The position numbers and the translations under genes are program-made. DNA of 64,000 nucleotides, from the NCBI GenBank assembly GCA_002428965.1, contig DIYI01000009.1, positions 62,001 through 126,000 of the forward strand, in the 5' to 3' direction. Shown here one piece after another: positions 26,791 to 36,255 of the stretch. Each line of letters starts with the position of its first letter. Within the stretch, counting starts at the first letter, position 1. Below the pieces are notes generated by a model that made no database searches, was not told where the DNA came from, and was given only the letters and a program-made list of their open reading frames with translations. The stretch is from Jejuia sp. UBA6058. GTDB taxonomy: Bacteria; Bacteroidota; Bacteroidia; Flavobacteriales; Flavobacteriaceae.

Positions 26791-28620
26791 ATGATGAATA
26801 AAATATTTTTATTTTTAAAAGTGGCTTTCCTACTGGGAAGCCTCTTTTGTTCTTGTACAAGTTCTAAAAAAGATAAAATAAAGACTTCTGACACGGAAAA
26901 ATCGGCCGTTATACAAGAGCTTAAAGAAGTCTATTTTAAAACTTTAGATAGTTGCGCTTATCACCTATCAAAAATTGACACATTAAAAACTTTGGAGTTC
27001 AATAAAACTGCATTTTTAGAATCGCGAAAGTGGTACAAAAGAGCAGAGCCATTCATAATAGCCTTTGATTATGAAAACTACAAAACACTAAATGGACCAA
27101 ATCTTCTAAAGGTTGAAGAAGAAGCGCCCAATGACATTAAAAAACTTAAACCTAGGAGTTTTCAAGTTATTGAGGAAGTGCTTCTTGGACAAGAGCCCGA
27201 TAACAAAACCTTGCATAATACATTAGTCTTTATGAACGCCAGAATTCCGTTTATAAAAGTTAACAATATGATTTTTAGGCAATCTGACAGACACTTTCTA
27301 AGAATGATTCGAGATCAAATTGTTACTATTGCTACAAAAGGCATTACAGGTTTTGATTCTCCCGTTCTAGTTAATTCTCTAGAAGAAGCATCCTTCAACT
27401 ATGAGGCAATATTGACAGTTCTGGAGGTATATAAAAAAGCCTTTACAAACGGAAAGTTATATCAAACTTGGGTCGATGAGTTACACAATTCAATCGCAAC
27501 TTTACGAAAGAATGATTTTGAAAGTTTTGATAGATATCATTTTATTAAGAACCATATTAACAAACAACTAAGTTTAATTAACGAGACCGCCAATGATTGG
27601 GAAATTGAACTTAAAAAAAGTTATCACCTGAACCCAAAATCAGAAAATTTATTTGGTAAGGATTTCTTCAATTTGGCAGGATTTAGTTCCAAAGGGGTTT
27701 ATAAAAATAGTGATAGTATTATTGCATTAGGCAAAAGAATTTTTAATGACAGAAGCTTATCAAAAAACAATTTAATGAGTTGTGCTAGTTGTCATATTGC
27801 AGAAAAAGGGTTTACTGATGGTTTGAAAGTTCCAAATTCTAATAGCGGAAAACCTCTTTTAAGAAATACACCAACGTTGCTATATTCGGCATATCAAAAA
27901 TCTTTTTTTTACGATGGTATTGCATTCTCCTTAGAAGGTCAAATTAAACATGTGGTTGAGAATACTCAAGAATTTCATACTGATCTTTTTACGATAGAAA
28001 ATGAAATTGCATCAAATCCATCCTACGTTGAAGCATTTAACAGTTTATATCCGAATGGTGTTACCAATCAAAATATTACGAATGCTATCTCCAATTACGA
28101 ACGTAGTTTAGGAAATTTCAATTCGAAATTTGATTTAAACATGCAAGGAAAATCGTCCAATATTACTGAGGAAGAAATACTAGGATTTAATTTGTTTATG
28201 GGAAAAGCAGCTTGTGCAACCTGCCACTTTCCACCAACATTCAACGGCACTGTCCCACCTAAATTTGATGAAACTGAACTAGAGAATTTGGGCATAACAA
28301 AAAACACCAACTTTAATAGTCCTATTTTGGACGATGATTTGGGAAGATACAACCTATATAATTCAGAAGAACGAAAAGGTTTTTTTAAAACATCTACGGT
28401 AAGAAACGTTGCAATAACAGCACCATATATGCATAACGGGGCCTTTGAAAACTTAGAAAAAGTAATGGAGTTTTACAATTTAGGAGGAGGTCAAGGCATG
28501 GGGCTTGATATACCACATCAAACCTTACCAGCAGATCAACTTGAACTAAAGGACTCTGAAATAACTGCCGTTATTGCATTCATGAAAACACTAACAGATA
28601 TGGAATACTTGAACTATTAA
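26791..28620 (+). CDS. Di-haem cytochrome c peroxidase (MauG/CCP family) lipoprotein
   Basis: 609 residues. Lipobox LFCSC near residue 22. Residues 40-280 are a helical domain without haem motifs, an extension found in some Bacteroidota members. The peroxidase half has two c-type haem sites, CASCH near residue 331 and CATCH near 474, with the typical LRNTPTLLYSAYQKSFFYDG and TVRNVAITAPYMHNGAF motifs. Family members reduce hydrogen peroxide or oxidise partner proteins in the periplasm. The partner may be the PhoX-like lipoprotein 12 bp upstream, because the pairing is tight, but this is inference. Confidence 0.88.
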   Translation: MMNKIFLFLKVAFLLGSLFCSCTSSKKDKIKTSDTEKSAVIQELKEVYFKTLDSCAYHLSKIDTLKTLEFNKTAFLESRKWYKRAEPFIIAFDYENYKTLNGPNLLKVEEEAPNDIKKLKPRSFQVIEEVLLGQEPDNKTLHNTLVFMNARIPFIKVNNMIFRQSDRHFLRMIRDQIVTIATKGITGFDSPVLVNSLEEASFNYEAILTVLEVYKKAFTNGKLYQTWVDELHNSIATLRKNDFESFDRYHFIKNHINKQLSLINETANDWEIELKKSYHLNPKSENLFGKDFFNLAGFSSKGVYKNSDSIIALGKRIFNDRSLSKNNLMSCASCHIAEKGFTDGLKVPNSNSGKPLLRNTPTLLYSAYQKSFFYDGIAFSLEGQIKHVVENTQEFHTDLFTIENEIASNPSYVEAFNSLYPNGVTNQNITNAISNYERSLGNFNSKFDLNMQGKSSNITEEEILGFNLFMGKAACATCHFPPTFNGTVPPKFDETELENLGITKNTNFNSPILDDDLGRYNLYNSEERKGFFKTSTVRNVAITAPYMHNGAFENLEKVMEFYNLGGGQGMGLDIPHQTLPADQLELKDSEITAVIAFMKTLTDMEYLNY

Positions 28621-28705
28621 AAGTTAATTTTTATGTTAAAACAAATTGACTAACAATCATTTAAACTGCTTTTTTTGTAATTTATGATAAAATATAATTT
28701 TAGTC

Positions 28706-29983
28706 ATGAAAAATAATAAATACATAAAATTTAGCATTTTATGCTTCGTGATGTTCTCATTCCTAACTGTTCAGGCGCAGGACACACCAGCTATCAAAGA
28801 GGTAAGTGGTCAAGTTATTGATGAAGATTCTAAAGATGAATTAGTTTTTACAGATTTAGTTGTAGACGGTACAAATATAAGTACAGTAACGAATTCTGAT
28901 GGTGAATTTTTACTTAAGATACCTGTAAAATATCTTGATAGAAAACTGATTATTACGCACTTGGGTTATGAGAGAAAAATGTTGAATATCATTGATCTAG
29001 GTGAAGACGAAAAAATAAAGTTAACACCAAGTATTACAGAGTTGGCGACTGTTAATATTGCAACACCTCCTTTTGATGCGCGTACATTAGTTAGAAAAAC
29101 CCTCAGAAATAAAAGCACCGCCTATAATGACAAAAATGCTTTAATGACAGCGTTTTATCGAGAGACCATTAGGAAAAGGCGTAAAAATGCTTCTCTATCT
29201 GAAGCTGTTGTTAAAATACACAAGCAACCATACAGCAGCCTTAGTAAGGATCATATTGAATTGATTAGGTCGAGAAAAAACACGAATTATAATCGCTTAG
29301 ATACTTTGGCGCTTAAACTTCAAGGAGGTCCATTTAGTAATTTGTATACGGATTTGGTTAAATATCCAGAATTTATATTCACTGACGGAATGATTGATAT
29401 GTATGATTTCAATTATGAAGCATCTACTAATATCAATAAAAACTTGATCTATGTGATAAATTTTAAACAAAAACCCACCATTAAACAGCCCATGTATTAT
29501 GGTAAATTATATATTGATGCCAACACATTAGCTTTAACAAGTGCCAATTACAATCTTAATGTAAGAAATAAAGAATTATCTAGTAGAATGTTTGTAAGGA
29601 GAAAACCAAGAAGAGTGGATGTACACCCCACTGAGGCTACTTATAAAGTTAAGTACCGAACGCAAAATGGAAGGTGGCATTATGCCTATAGCAATATAGG
29701 ATTAACATTTAAGGTGAATTGGAAAGGCAAATTATTTAACAGTATTTATACTTTGAATAGTGAAATGGCAGTTACAGATTGGGAAATTCCCGAGATAAAG
29801 GTCGCGAAAGAGCGCGAAAAAATGTTGAGACCAACAACTATTTTAACAGAACAAACATCTGGTTTTTCAGATCCTGAATTTTGGGGTGCTTATAATATCA
29901 TAGAGCCGGAGAAATCCATTGAAAACGCCATCAGAAAGATTAAAAAGCAACTTGATAAGAGTGCTAAAAAAGAGGAATCATAA
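28706..29983 (+). CDS. CarboxypepD_reg-like domain protein
   Basis: 425 residues. Signal peptide ends TVQAQ. Residues 32-110 are a carboxypeptidase regulatory-like beta sandwich (VSGQVIDEDSKDELVFTDLVV ... GEFLLKIP ... LIITHLGYERK), which usually precedes TonB receptors but here stands alone. The rest (residues 120-425) is a conserved periplasmic/outer-membrane region of unknown function (FDARTLVRKTLRNK ... MTAFYRETIRKR) seen in DUF5686-like relatives. A strong terminator follows at 30002-30040. Possibly an outer-membrane assembly or adhesin-associated protein; no function is known to me. Confidence 0.7.
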   Translation: MKNNKYIKFSILCFVMFSFLTVQAQDTPAIKEVSGQVIDEDSKDELVFTDLVVDGTNISTVTNSDGEFLLKIPVKYLDRKLIITHLGYERKMLNIIDLGEDEKIKLTPSITELATVNIATPPFDARTLVRKTLRNKSTAYNDKNALMTAFYRETIRKRRKNASLSEAVVKIHKQPYSSLSKDHIELIRSRKNTNYNRLDTLALKLQGGPFSNLYTDLVKYPEFIFTDGMIDMYDFNYEASTNINKNLIYVINFKQKPTIKQPMYYGKLYIDANTLALTSANYNLNVRNKELSSRMFVRRKPRRVDVHPTEATYKVKYRTQNGRWHYAYSNIGLTFKVNWKGKLFNSIYTLNSEMAVTDWEIPEIKVAKEREKMLRPTTILTEQTSGFSDPEFWGAYNIIEPEKSIENAIRKIKKQLDKSAKKEES

Positions 29984-30001
29984 GGGATTTTTCTTAAGAC
30001 A

Positions 30002-30040
30002 GAAAACCGATATGATCAATGGATATATCGGTTTTCTTTT
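30002..30040 (+). terminator. Intrinsic terminator
   Basis: GAAAACCGATAT (30002-30013) pairs with ATATCGGTTTTC (30025-30036), followed by TTTT. It ends the transcript of the CarboxypepD_reg gene. Confidence 0.8.
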
Positions 30041-30052
30041 AAATTTATACAG

Positions 30053-30066
30053 ACAGACTTGTCTGT
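30053..30066. promoter_or_regulatory. TetR operator
   Basis: ACAGAC-TT-GTCTGT, a perfect 6+6 palindrome preceded by AG, lies 27 bp before the TetR start codon. An almost identical palindrome precedes the neighbouring dehydrogenase gene. Confidence 0.75.
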
Positions 30067-30093
30067 TTTAAATTTATTTTTAATATTTGCCCC

Positions 30094-30654
30094 ATGAAGA
30101 CGTTAACCGTTAGACAAAACATCATTGAAACTGCTAGTCATTTGTTTTATTCAAATGGTTACAACCTAACGGGTATTAATGAGGTTATTGCAGAAGCTGG
30201 TATTGCCAAAGCAACACTATACAGTCATTTCAAATCGAAAGAAGATCTTTGTGTGGCTTATATTCAATTTATGAATTCTAAGTTTTTAAAAGACTTAGAA
30301 CTATTCTGTAAAGCAAAACCAAAAGGAAACACGCAGTTATTTGCCATTTTTGAATTCTTGGAACTATTCTATAATACAGAGGAATTTAATGGATGTTGGT
30401 GCATCAAAACTTCAGCAGAAATACCTAGAAATAACGAAAAAATAAGATCAGAGATTCAACTGCAAAAAGACAAATTTATAGAGTTGATTGAATCTTTAAT
30501 TATCCAAAATAAAATAATAGATAATACTTCCGAAACGAGAGGTTTAGCTCAACAAATATATTTGCTATACGAAGGAGCTGTATCCGAAAGTCATTTGCAT
30601 CAAGATGAATGGCCAATTCATTCGGCAAAAGCTTTAGTACAAAAACTGATTTAA
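30094..30654 (+). CDS. TetR/AcrR family transcriptional regulator
   Basis: 186 residues. N-terminal TetR helix-turn-helix at about residues 8-55 (IIETASHLFYSNGYNLTGINEVIAEAGIAKATLYSHFKSKEDL). The C-terminal half is a ligand-binding domain with the motif NGCWCIKTSAEIP, found in regulators of short-chain dehydrogenase or nitroreductase operons. Two operator palindromes, one upstream of itself and one between it and the next gene, indicate autorepression and repression of the dehydrogenase. Ligand unknown. Confidence 0.92.
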   Translation: MKTLTVRQNIIETASHLFYSNGYNLTGINEVIAEAGIAKATLYSHFKSKEDLCVAYIQFMNSKFLKDLELFCKAKPKGNTQLFAIFEFLELFYNTEEFNGCWCIKTSAEIPRNNEKIRSEIQLQKDKFIELIESLIIQNKIIDNTSETRGLAQQIYLLYEGAVSESHLHQDEWPIHSAKALVQKLI

Positions 30655-30674
30655 AAAAATTTAAAACTATACAG

Positions 30675-30688
30675 ACAGACTGGTCTGT
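30675..30688. promoter_or_regulatory. TetR operator (dehydrogenase promoter)
   Basis: ACAGAC-TG-GTCTGT; identical arms to the site at 30053-30066 and only the central two bases differ. It lies 25 bp upstream of the ATG at 30714. Confidence 0.75.
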
Positions 30689-30713
30689 TTTTACCTAATT
30701 AAAATCATATACA

Positions 30714-31460
30714 ATGGAAAATTTCAAAAACAAAACAGCTTTAATAATCGGCGGAACCAGTGGCATTGGTTATGCCACAACACAATCGTTACTAAAAGAA
30801 GGGGCTTCTGTGCATATCGTAGGAAGAAATATTGACAAAGTAGCAGATGCTCCAAACTTATATAAACACAAGGTGAACATTTCGAGCGTAGAAGATGTAA
30901 AATCTTTAACTGAAAAAATAGATGGTTTAGAAAATTTAGACTACTTGGTAAACGCTTCGGGTATTTTTGGACCTAAAGCTTTTTTAGATCATACATTAGA
31001 AGATTATAACTCCTATTTAGATTTAAACAGAGGTTTCTTTTTTATAACACAAAGTGCTGCGAAAAAGATGAAATCTACAAATGGTGGAGCTATTGTAAAT
31101 GTAGGTTCTATGTGGGCAAAACAAGCTGTAAAAGCAACACCTTCTTCTGCCTACTCTATGCAAAAAGCTGGCTTACATTCCTTAACACAACACTTAGCGA
31201 TGGAGTTAGCCGATGACAATATTCGTGTAAATGCTGTATCTCCTGCGGTGGTTAGTACGCCAGTGTATCATGGCGTTTTTGGTGGAAAACAAGAGGCGGA
31301 AGATGCTCTTGAAAACTTCCACGGTTTTCATCCAATAGGCCGTAATGGATCTCCAGAAGATATTGCCAATAGTATTACTTTTTTACTTTCGGATAAAGCA
31401 GCTTGGGTAACAGGCGCTATTTGGGATACCGATGGTGGTGTAATGGCTGGAAGAAATTAA
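30714..31460 (+). CDS. Short-chain dehydrogenase/reductase
   Basis: 248 residues, classical SDR. Cofactor motif IIGGTSGIGYA (residues 10-20), VNASG in place of NNAG near 81, active-site Ser in VGSMWA near 135 and YxxxK in YSMQKAG near 150, and C-terminal GAIWDTDGGVMAG. Such enzymes oxidise or reduce a hydroxyl or carbonyl with NAD(P). The gene is controlled by the adjacent TetR through its own operator copy, suggesting a detoxification or redox response to an unknown small molecule. Confidence 0.92.
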   Translation: MENFKNKTALIIGGTSGIGYATTQSLLKEGASVHIVGRNIDKVADAPNLYKHKVNISSVEDVKSLTEKIDGLENLDYLVNASGIFGPKAFLDHTLEDYNSYLDLNRGFFFITQSAAKKMKSTNGGAIVNVGSMWAKQAVKATPSSAYSMQKAGLHSLTQHLAMELADDNIRVNAVSPAVVSTPVYHGVFGGKQEAEDALENFHGFHPIGRNGSPEDIANSITFLLSDKAAWVTGAIWDTDGGVMAGRN

Positions 31461-31482
31461 GTTTGTGATTAACTCATTTCGT

Positions 31483-31518
31483 AAAAATGGTTCTTACATA
31501 TTTCAAGAGCCGTTTTTT
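31483..31518 (+). terminator. Intrinsic terminator
   Basis: ATGGTTCTT (31487-31495) pairs, with one G-T wobble, with AAGAGCCGT (31505-31513), followed by TTTTT. It ends the dehydrogenase transcript. Confidence 0.65.
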
Positions 31519-31521
31519 CAG

Positions 31522-32505
31522 CTATCTAATTAAACTAAAATGCCCTCTTAAAACTTGACCATTCTTGTATTTTATAAGATACCAATAATCGCTAGATGGT
31601 AATTCATTTCCGGCATATGTTCCATCCCAACCTTCTTGAGCCAAAGCCAAACTTTTTATAAGTCTACCATATTGATCATAAATATAGACACAATCAATCT
31701 TGCTAAATTGATTAGGTACTATCCAAAAATCGTTAAAACCATCATTATTAGGAGTGAAGTATTTAGGTGGAGGTAAAAGTAGTTTCTCTTTTTCAGTTGT
31801 AAAACTTTCTGTTAGGCAACCCATAGCCTCACCTGCAGAATTAAAAGGTACAATCAAAACGTTTATTGTTTTATTATATGGCAAATCAAAAGATAAGTCA
31901 TAACTCAACACATTCTCAACTCTAAACGGTGCGTTTAAAATTCTATTCTCATCTTTTATTGTAATTTCATAGCCACTGGCGCCTTCAACCTTAGTCCATG
32001 TAATATTTGTAGCAATTGATACATTAATTGCGTTTCCCAATGGTTCCACTAGTGTTGTGCATATTGGTGGAGAAATTGCTTGACCTGTTGTAAATGTTTC
32101 TTCAATACAACCCTCTGCTACCAAATCTCCATTTGAACTATAAGGATATATTATTACGTAAATCTGTCGATACTCGGGTAAATCAAATGGTAAATTATAG
32201 GTGGTAGTATTTTCAGCACTATATAAAGCGTATGTGTTTTCGTCTTCAGTAGATCTTATGAATATCTGATATCCAGTAGCACCAGTAACTGGATTCCAAG
32301 AAAGATCTGTATCCACAGGAACGTTAGTGTCATTATTAAGTGGACTAGACAACCTAGTACACTCAGGAATTCCTTGAAACATAGTATTATCAAAAACAAC
32401 TTCACTACTATATGTATTACAAAATATAAAACACACAAATAGTGTTAGTTTCGTATATAATTTTGGAAACTTCACCGAAATAACAGACTTAGCTTTTTTT
32501 ACCAA
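31522..32505 (-). CDS. T9SS type B sorting-domain protein with two beta-sandwich repeats
   Basis: 327 residues. Residues 50-135 and 140-235 are two similar Ig-like repeats (DLSWNPVTGATGYQIFIRSTEDE / NITWTKVEGASGYEITIKDEN), each after a CTRLxxPL or CTTLVEPL segment. The last 90 residues are the type B (gliding-motility-associated) C-terminal domain: PKYFTPNNDGFNDFWIVPN ... IYDQYGRLI ... GWDGTYAGNELPSSDYWYLI. A hydrophobic signal begins at about residue 20; the first residues (MVKKAKSVIS) are unusually polar, so the true start may be internal. Secreted by T9SS. Confidence 0.88.
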   Translation of the reverse strand: MVKKAKSVISVKFPKLYTKLTLFVCFIFCNTYSSEVVFDNTMFQGIPECTRLSSPLNNDTNVPVDTDLSWNPVTGATGYQIFIRSTEDENTYALYSAENTTTYNLPFDLPEYRQIYVIIYPYSSNGDLVAEGCIEETFTTGQAISPPICTTLVEPLGNAINVSIATNITWTKVEGASGYEITIKDENRILNAPFRVENVLSYDLSFDLPYNKTINVLIVPFNSAGEAMGCLTESFTTEKEKLLLPPPKYFTPNNDGFNDFWIVPNQFSKIDCVYIYDQYGRLIKSLALAQEGWDGTYAGNELPSSDYWYLIKYKNGQVLRGHFSLIR

Positions 32506-32586
32506 GATAAAAAGCGTCTTCTCGTCATCAAAAAAAATATGCTTGACTAAAAATGAACAACCGGACTAAATCAAAGAGTAATAATT

Positions 32587-33891
32587 CTAAATTATTACCT
32601 CTCCATAAAGATCAAAGTCTTCAGCCTCTGTAATCTTTACTTTAGTAAACTCACCTGTTTTTAAATAAATATTAGTAGCGTCAATCAACACCTCGTTATC
32701 TACGTCAGGAGAATCAAATTCTGTTCTGCCTACAAAATAATTACCTTCTTTCCTATCAATAACAACTTTAAACTCCTGCCCTATTTTCTGTTGATTCAAC
32801 TCCCAGGAGATTTGAGATTGAATTTCCATAATTTGGTTTGCCCTATCAATTTTCACTTCTTCAGGAACATCATCTTCTAAATTATAGGCATGAGTATTTT
32901 CTTCATGAGAATAAGTAAAACATCCTAAACGCTCAAAACGCATATCTTGAACCCATTGCTTCAACGTCTGAAAATCTTCTTCTGTTTCACCAGGATACCC
33001 AACAATTAAAGTGGTTCTAATGGTCATTCCAGGAACTTTGGCTCTAAATTCCTTAAGTAATTTTGTAGTTTTCTCCTTTGTGGTACCACGACGCATACTC
33101 TTCAAAATAGCATCAGAAATATGTTGTAAAGGGATATCTAAATAATTACAGATTTTCGGTTCACGTTTCATCACACCTAAAACATCCATCGGGAAACCAG
33201 TTGGAAATGCATAATGCAAACGAATCCAATCAATACCATCGACTTTTACTAAAGCCTCAAGCAATTCTGCTAGATTTCGTTTTTTATATAAATCTAGTCC
33301 GTAATAGGTTAAATCTTGAGCGATTAAAATCAATTCTTTAACGCCATTAGCGGCTAATTTTTCGGCTTCAAGAACTAAATCTTCAATTGAAGTAGACTTA
33401 TGTTTTCCTCTCATCAAAGGAATAGCACAAAACGAACAAGGTCTGTCGCAACCTTCAGCAATTTTTAAATAAGCATAATTTTTAGGCGTGGTTGTTAAAC
33501 GCTCACCAATCAATTCATGCTTATAATCTGCACCTAGCGCCTTTAAAAGTCCTGGTAGCTCAGTAGTTCCAAAATATTGATCAACATTAGGAATTTCCTT
33601 TTGTAAATCTGGCTTATAACGCTCGCTTAGACACCCAGTAACAAAAACCTTATCCACATCACCAGACTCCTTTTTTTGCATGAACTCCAAAATAGTATTC
33701 ACACTCTCCTCTTTGGCATTATTAATAAATCCACAGGTATTAATCACAACTATATTGCCCTCTTCCTCATGTACAACATCTTTTCCACTTGCCTTAAGCT
33801 GCCCCATAAGTACCTCGCTGTCGTAAACATTTTTACTACAGCCTAGAGTAACAACATTTATTCTGTTCTTTTTAAGTGATTTTGTGCGCAT
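32587..33891 (-). CDS. rimO: Ribosomal protein S12 methylthiotransferase
   Basis: 434 residues. A radical-SAM enzyme that methylthiolates an aspartate of ribosomal protein S12. The UPF0004 cysteines appear in LGCSKNVYDSE, NTCGFI and TGCLSER. The radical-SAM CxxxCxxC is CDRPCSFC near residue 146, and the C-terminal TRAM domain covers about 370-434. The LGCSKN start signature favours RimO over MiaB. Its -7 box and the following bases (minus strand, 33901-33919) are shared with the rpmB promoter. Confidence 0.95.
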   Translation of the reverse strand: MRTKSLKKNRINVVTLGCSKNVYDSEVLMGQLKASGKDVVHEEEGNIVVINTCGFINNAKEESVNTILEFMQKKESGDVDKVFVTGCLSERYKPDLQKEIPNVDQYFGTTELPGLLKALGADYKHELIGERLTTTPKNYAYLKIAEGCDRPCSFCAIPLMRGKHKSTSIEDLVLEAEKLAANGVKELILIAQDLTYYGLDLYKKRNLAELLEALVKVDGIDWIRLHYAFPTGFPMDVLGVMKREPKICNYLDIPLQHISDAILKSMRRGTTKEKTTKLLKEFRAKVPGMTIRTTLIVGYPGETEEDFQTLKQWVQDMRFERLGCFTYSHEENTHAYNLEDDVPEEVKIDRANQIMEIQSQISWELNQQKIGQEFKVVIDRKEGNYFVGRTEFDSPDVDNEVLIDATNIYLKTGEFTKVKITEAEDFDLYGEVII

Positions 33892-33911
33892 AATTATTTT
33901 AAAACGAGGTG

Positions 33912-33919
33912 CAAAGATA
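33912..33919 (-). promoter_or_regulatory. -7 box of rimO
   Basis: TATCTTTG fits TAnnTTTG. The sequence just downstream, CACCTCGTTTT, is identical to the rpmB initiation region. Confidence 0.6.
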
Positions 33920-34068
33920 CAACCTTAATTAAACCTTTTATATATTTGAATGTCCTAAATTGAAAACCTACAGTTATGAAATGAGCCAAATTAACGAAGA
34001 TGAAACTATCATCCGAATGTTAAATGGCGAATTACATCTGACTCTGGTTTTAAATAAAATTGTATCAG

Positions 34069-35142
34069 ATGAAAATCAAAATTTTCTACCTGCTTTTAAG
34101 TATTACTATTGTCTTTGGATGTTCTTCGGAAGCTGCGGTTCAAGAAAATCCAGAAGCTAACGAAAGCACCTATTTTCCTCCATTAAACTCTAATTCTTGG
34201 GAAACTAAAACTATAGAAGACTTGGGTTGGAATCAAACTGAATTACAGCCGCTTTTAGATTTCCTTGAAGAGAAAAACACTAAAAGTTTTATCATTCTAC
34301 ATAACGGAAAAATAGTTTTGGAAGAATACATGAACGGACATGATGCCTCAAAACCTTGGTATTGGGCAAGTGCTGGTAAAACACTAACTACTGCTCTTTC
34401 TGGAATTGCACAGGAAGAAGGAATAATCAACATAAATAACAAAGTTTCCGATTATTTAGGTGAAGGATGGACTAGTGCTCCGTTGAACAAAGAAAACCTG
34501 ATTACTTGCAAAAACTTGTTATCCATGGATTCTGGTTTAGATGATAGTTTGGGAGATAATGTATCTAAAGAAAATTTACAATATAAAGCAGATGCTGGTA
34601 CACGTTGGGCATACCATAATGTTTACAAAAAGATGCAAGATGTTGTAGCTACTGCCAGTGGTGACACTTGGAACACTTATTTTGATACTAAACTGAAAAG
34701 CAAAATTGGTATGACCGGTGCTTGGATACAAAGTACAGATTTTAATGTGTATTGGAGTAATACTAGAAGTATGGCACGTTTTGGATTACTTATTTATGCT
34801 AAGGGCAAATGGAACAATACCCATATTGTTCCTGAATCATTTTTGGCAGAGGCCACTGATACATCTCAGGATATTAATAAATCATACGGTTATTTGTGGT
34901 GGCTTAACGGAAAAGACAGTTATAATTTACCAGCTACCCAACTAGAATTTAATGGTGAATTAATTCCTAATGCACCTGATGATACTTTTGCCGCTTTAGG
35001 AAAAAACGACCAAAAAATTTATATCGTTCCGAGCAAAAAATTGGTTATTGTGAGAATGGGTAATTCAGCAGATGGCGTGAGTTTTGCACGCTCTGATTTT
35101 GATAATGAACTTTGGGGTAAAATTAATGCTTTAATTGAATAA
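34069..35142 (+). CDS. Serine hydrolase (beta-lactamase-fold), lipoprotein
   Basis: 357 residues from the ATG at 34069 (lipobox IVFGCSS). Class C beta-lactamase / DD-peptidase fold: SxxK as SAGK near residue 101 and a tyrosine motif YHN near 187. No clear KTG, as is usual in these esterase-like members; LGKNDQKIYIVPSKKLVIVRMG is the matching strand. Function could be esterase, amidase or peptidase on a secreted substrate. It forms a tandem pair with the next gene. Confidence 0.85.
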   Translation: MKIKIFYLLLSITIVFGCSSEAAVQENPEANESTYFPPLNSNSWETKTIEDLGWNQTELQPLLDFLEEKNTKSFIILHNGKIVLEEYMNGHDASKPWYWASAGKTLTTALSGIAQEEGIININNKVSDYLGEGWTSAPLNKENLITCKNLLSMDSGLDDSLGDNVSKENLQYKADAGTRWAYHNVYKKMQDVVATASGDTWNTYFDTKLKSKIGMTGAWIQSTDFNVYWSNTRSMARFGLLIYAKGKWNNTHIVPESFLAEATDTSQDINKSYGYLWWLNGKDSYNLPATQLEFNGELIPNAPDDTFAALGKNDQKIYIVPSKKLVIVRMGNSADGVSFARSDFDNELWGKINALIE

Positions 35143-35190
35143 AGTCCATATCCATAAATGATCGTAATAAAGCATTCAATATTAATTAAA

Positions 35191-36255
35191 ATGAAACGAT
35201 TTATTTTATGTCTTTTACTGAATATTGGAGTTTGTATTCATGCAATAGCTCAGTCGGGTAATAATGATTTATATTTTCCTCCCATTAATTCTGATGAATG
35301 GAAAACTCTTGATATTTCTGCTACATCATGGAACACCTTAGCTTTACAGCCCTTATTAGATTATGTTGAGAGTAAAGGCACAAAGGCATTCATGATATTG
35401 AAAGACGGCAAAATAGTAGTTGAATGGTATGGAAATGGCGCCAATCAACAAACTGTTTTACCATGGTATTCAGCGGGTAAAACTTTAGTTGCTTTTACAG
35501 TTGGTATCGCTCAAAATGAAGGTTTTTTAGATATCCATTCACCTTCCAATAAGTATTTAGGAGCTGGGTGGTCTAACTTAAACAAGACACAAGAAGATAG
35601 CATTACTGTTAGGCATCACCTAACAATGACTACTGGACTAGATTTTGAAGTAGTTAATAAAAACTGTACACTTCCAAAATGTTTAAATTATAAAAATAGT
35701 GCTGGTACTTTTTGGTATTATCATAATGCAGCTTACACGAAATTACAGGCTATTGTAACTGGTGCAGTAAATCAAAAATTTGAAGACTACTTTGATAGTA
35801 AGTTACAAGATAAAATTGGAATGAATGGCGAATGGAAGCTGCTAGGTTTCGCAAGACCTTTTTATAGTGATGCGAGATCTATGGCAAGATTTGGGCTGCT
35901 TAATCTTAATAAAGGAATTTGGGAAGACACTCCTATTTTAGAGGATATTGCATATTTTAATGAGATGACAAACACATCGCAAGAACTTAATAAAAGCTAC
36001 GGTTATTTGTGGTGGCTTAATGGTAAAGAAAGCTTTAAGTTGCCAGTATTAAAAAGAGTATTTCCGGGTAAGCTTATACCTAATGCACCTGAAGATATGA
36101 TCGCCGGCTTAGGCAAAAACGACCAAAAACTTTATTTAGTCCCAAGTCAAAAAATAGTTATTGTGAGGCTAGGTGATAAAGCCAAAAAAGAGAGGTTTGG
36201 ACCTAGCAGTTTTGACAATGAACTGTGGGGTAAAATTAATGCCTTAATAAACTAA
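35191..36255 (+). CDS. Serine hydrolase (beta-lactamase-fold), paralogue
   Basis: 354 residues from the ATG at 35191; the frame from 35158 would put residues before the signal peptide (MKRFILCLLLNIG ... AIAQ). It shares the SAGK (near 94), YHN (near 182) and the C-terminal YGYLWWLNGK, NAPEDM, LGKNDQKLYLVPS and SSFDNELWGKINALI motifs with the preceding gene. It has a secretion signal without a lipobox, unlike its partner, which is anchored. Its stop overlaps the convergent amidase gene by 4 bp. Confidence 0.85.
   Translation: MKRFILCLLLNIGVCIHAIAQSGNNDLYFPPINSDEWKTLDISATSWNTLALQPLLDYVESKGTKAFMILKDGKIVVEWYGNGANQQTVLPWYSAGKTLVAFTVGIAQNEGFLDIHSPSNKYLGAGWSNLNKTQEDSITVRHHLTMTTGLDFEVVNKNCTLPKCLNYKNSAGTFWYYHNAAYTKLQAIVTGAVNQKFEDYFDSKLQDKIGMNGEWKLLGFARPFYSDARSMARFGLLNLNKGIWEDTPILEDIAYFNEMTNTSQELNKSYGYLWWLNGKESFKLPVLKRVFPGKLIPNAPEDMIAGLGKNDQKLYLVPSQKIVIVRLGDKAKKERFGPSSFDNELWGKINALIN

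Noticed and set aside
28674..28700. TTTG ... TAATTTTA as promoter of the CarboxypepD_reg gene
   Set aside because: The -7 match is imperfect and would put the start of transcription inside the coding region.
33960..34160. 66-codon frame upstream of the first serine hydrolase
   Set aside because: Overlaps the lipoprotein signal of the hydrolase in another frame and has no recognisable features.
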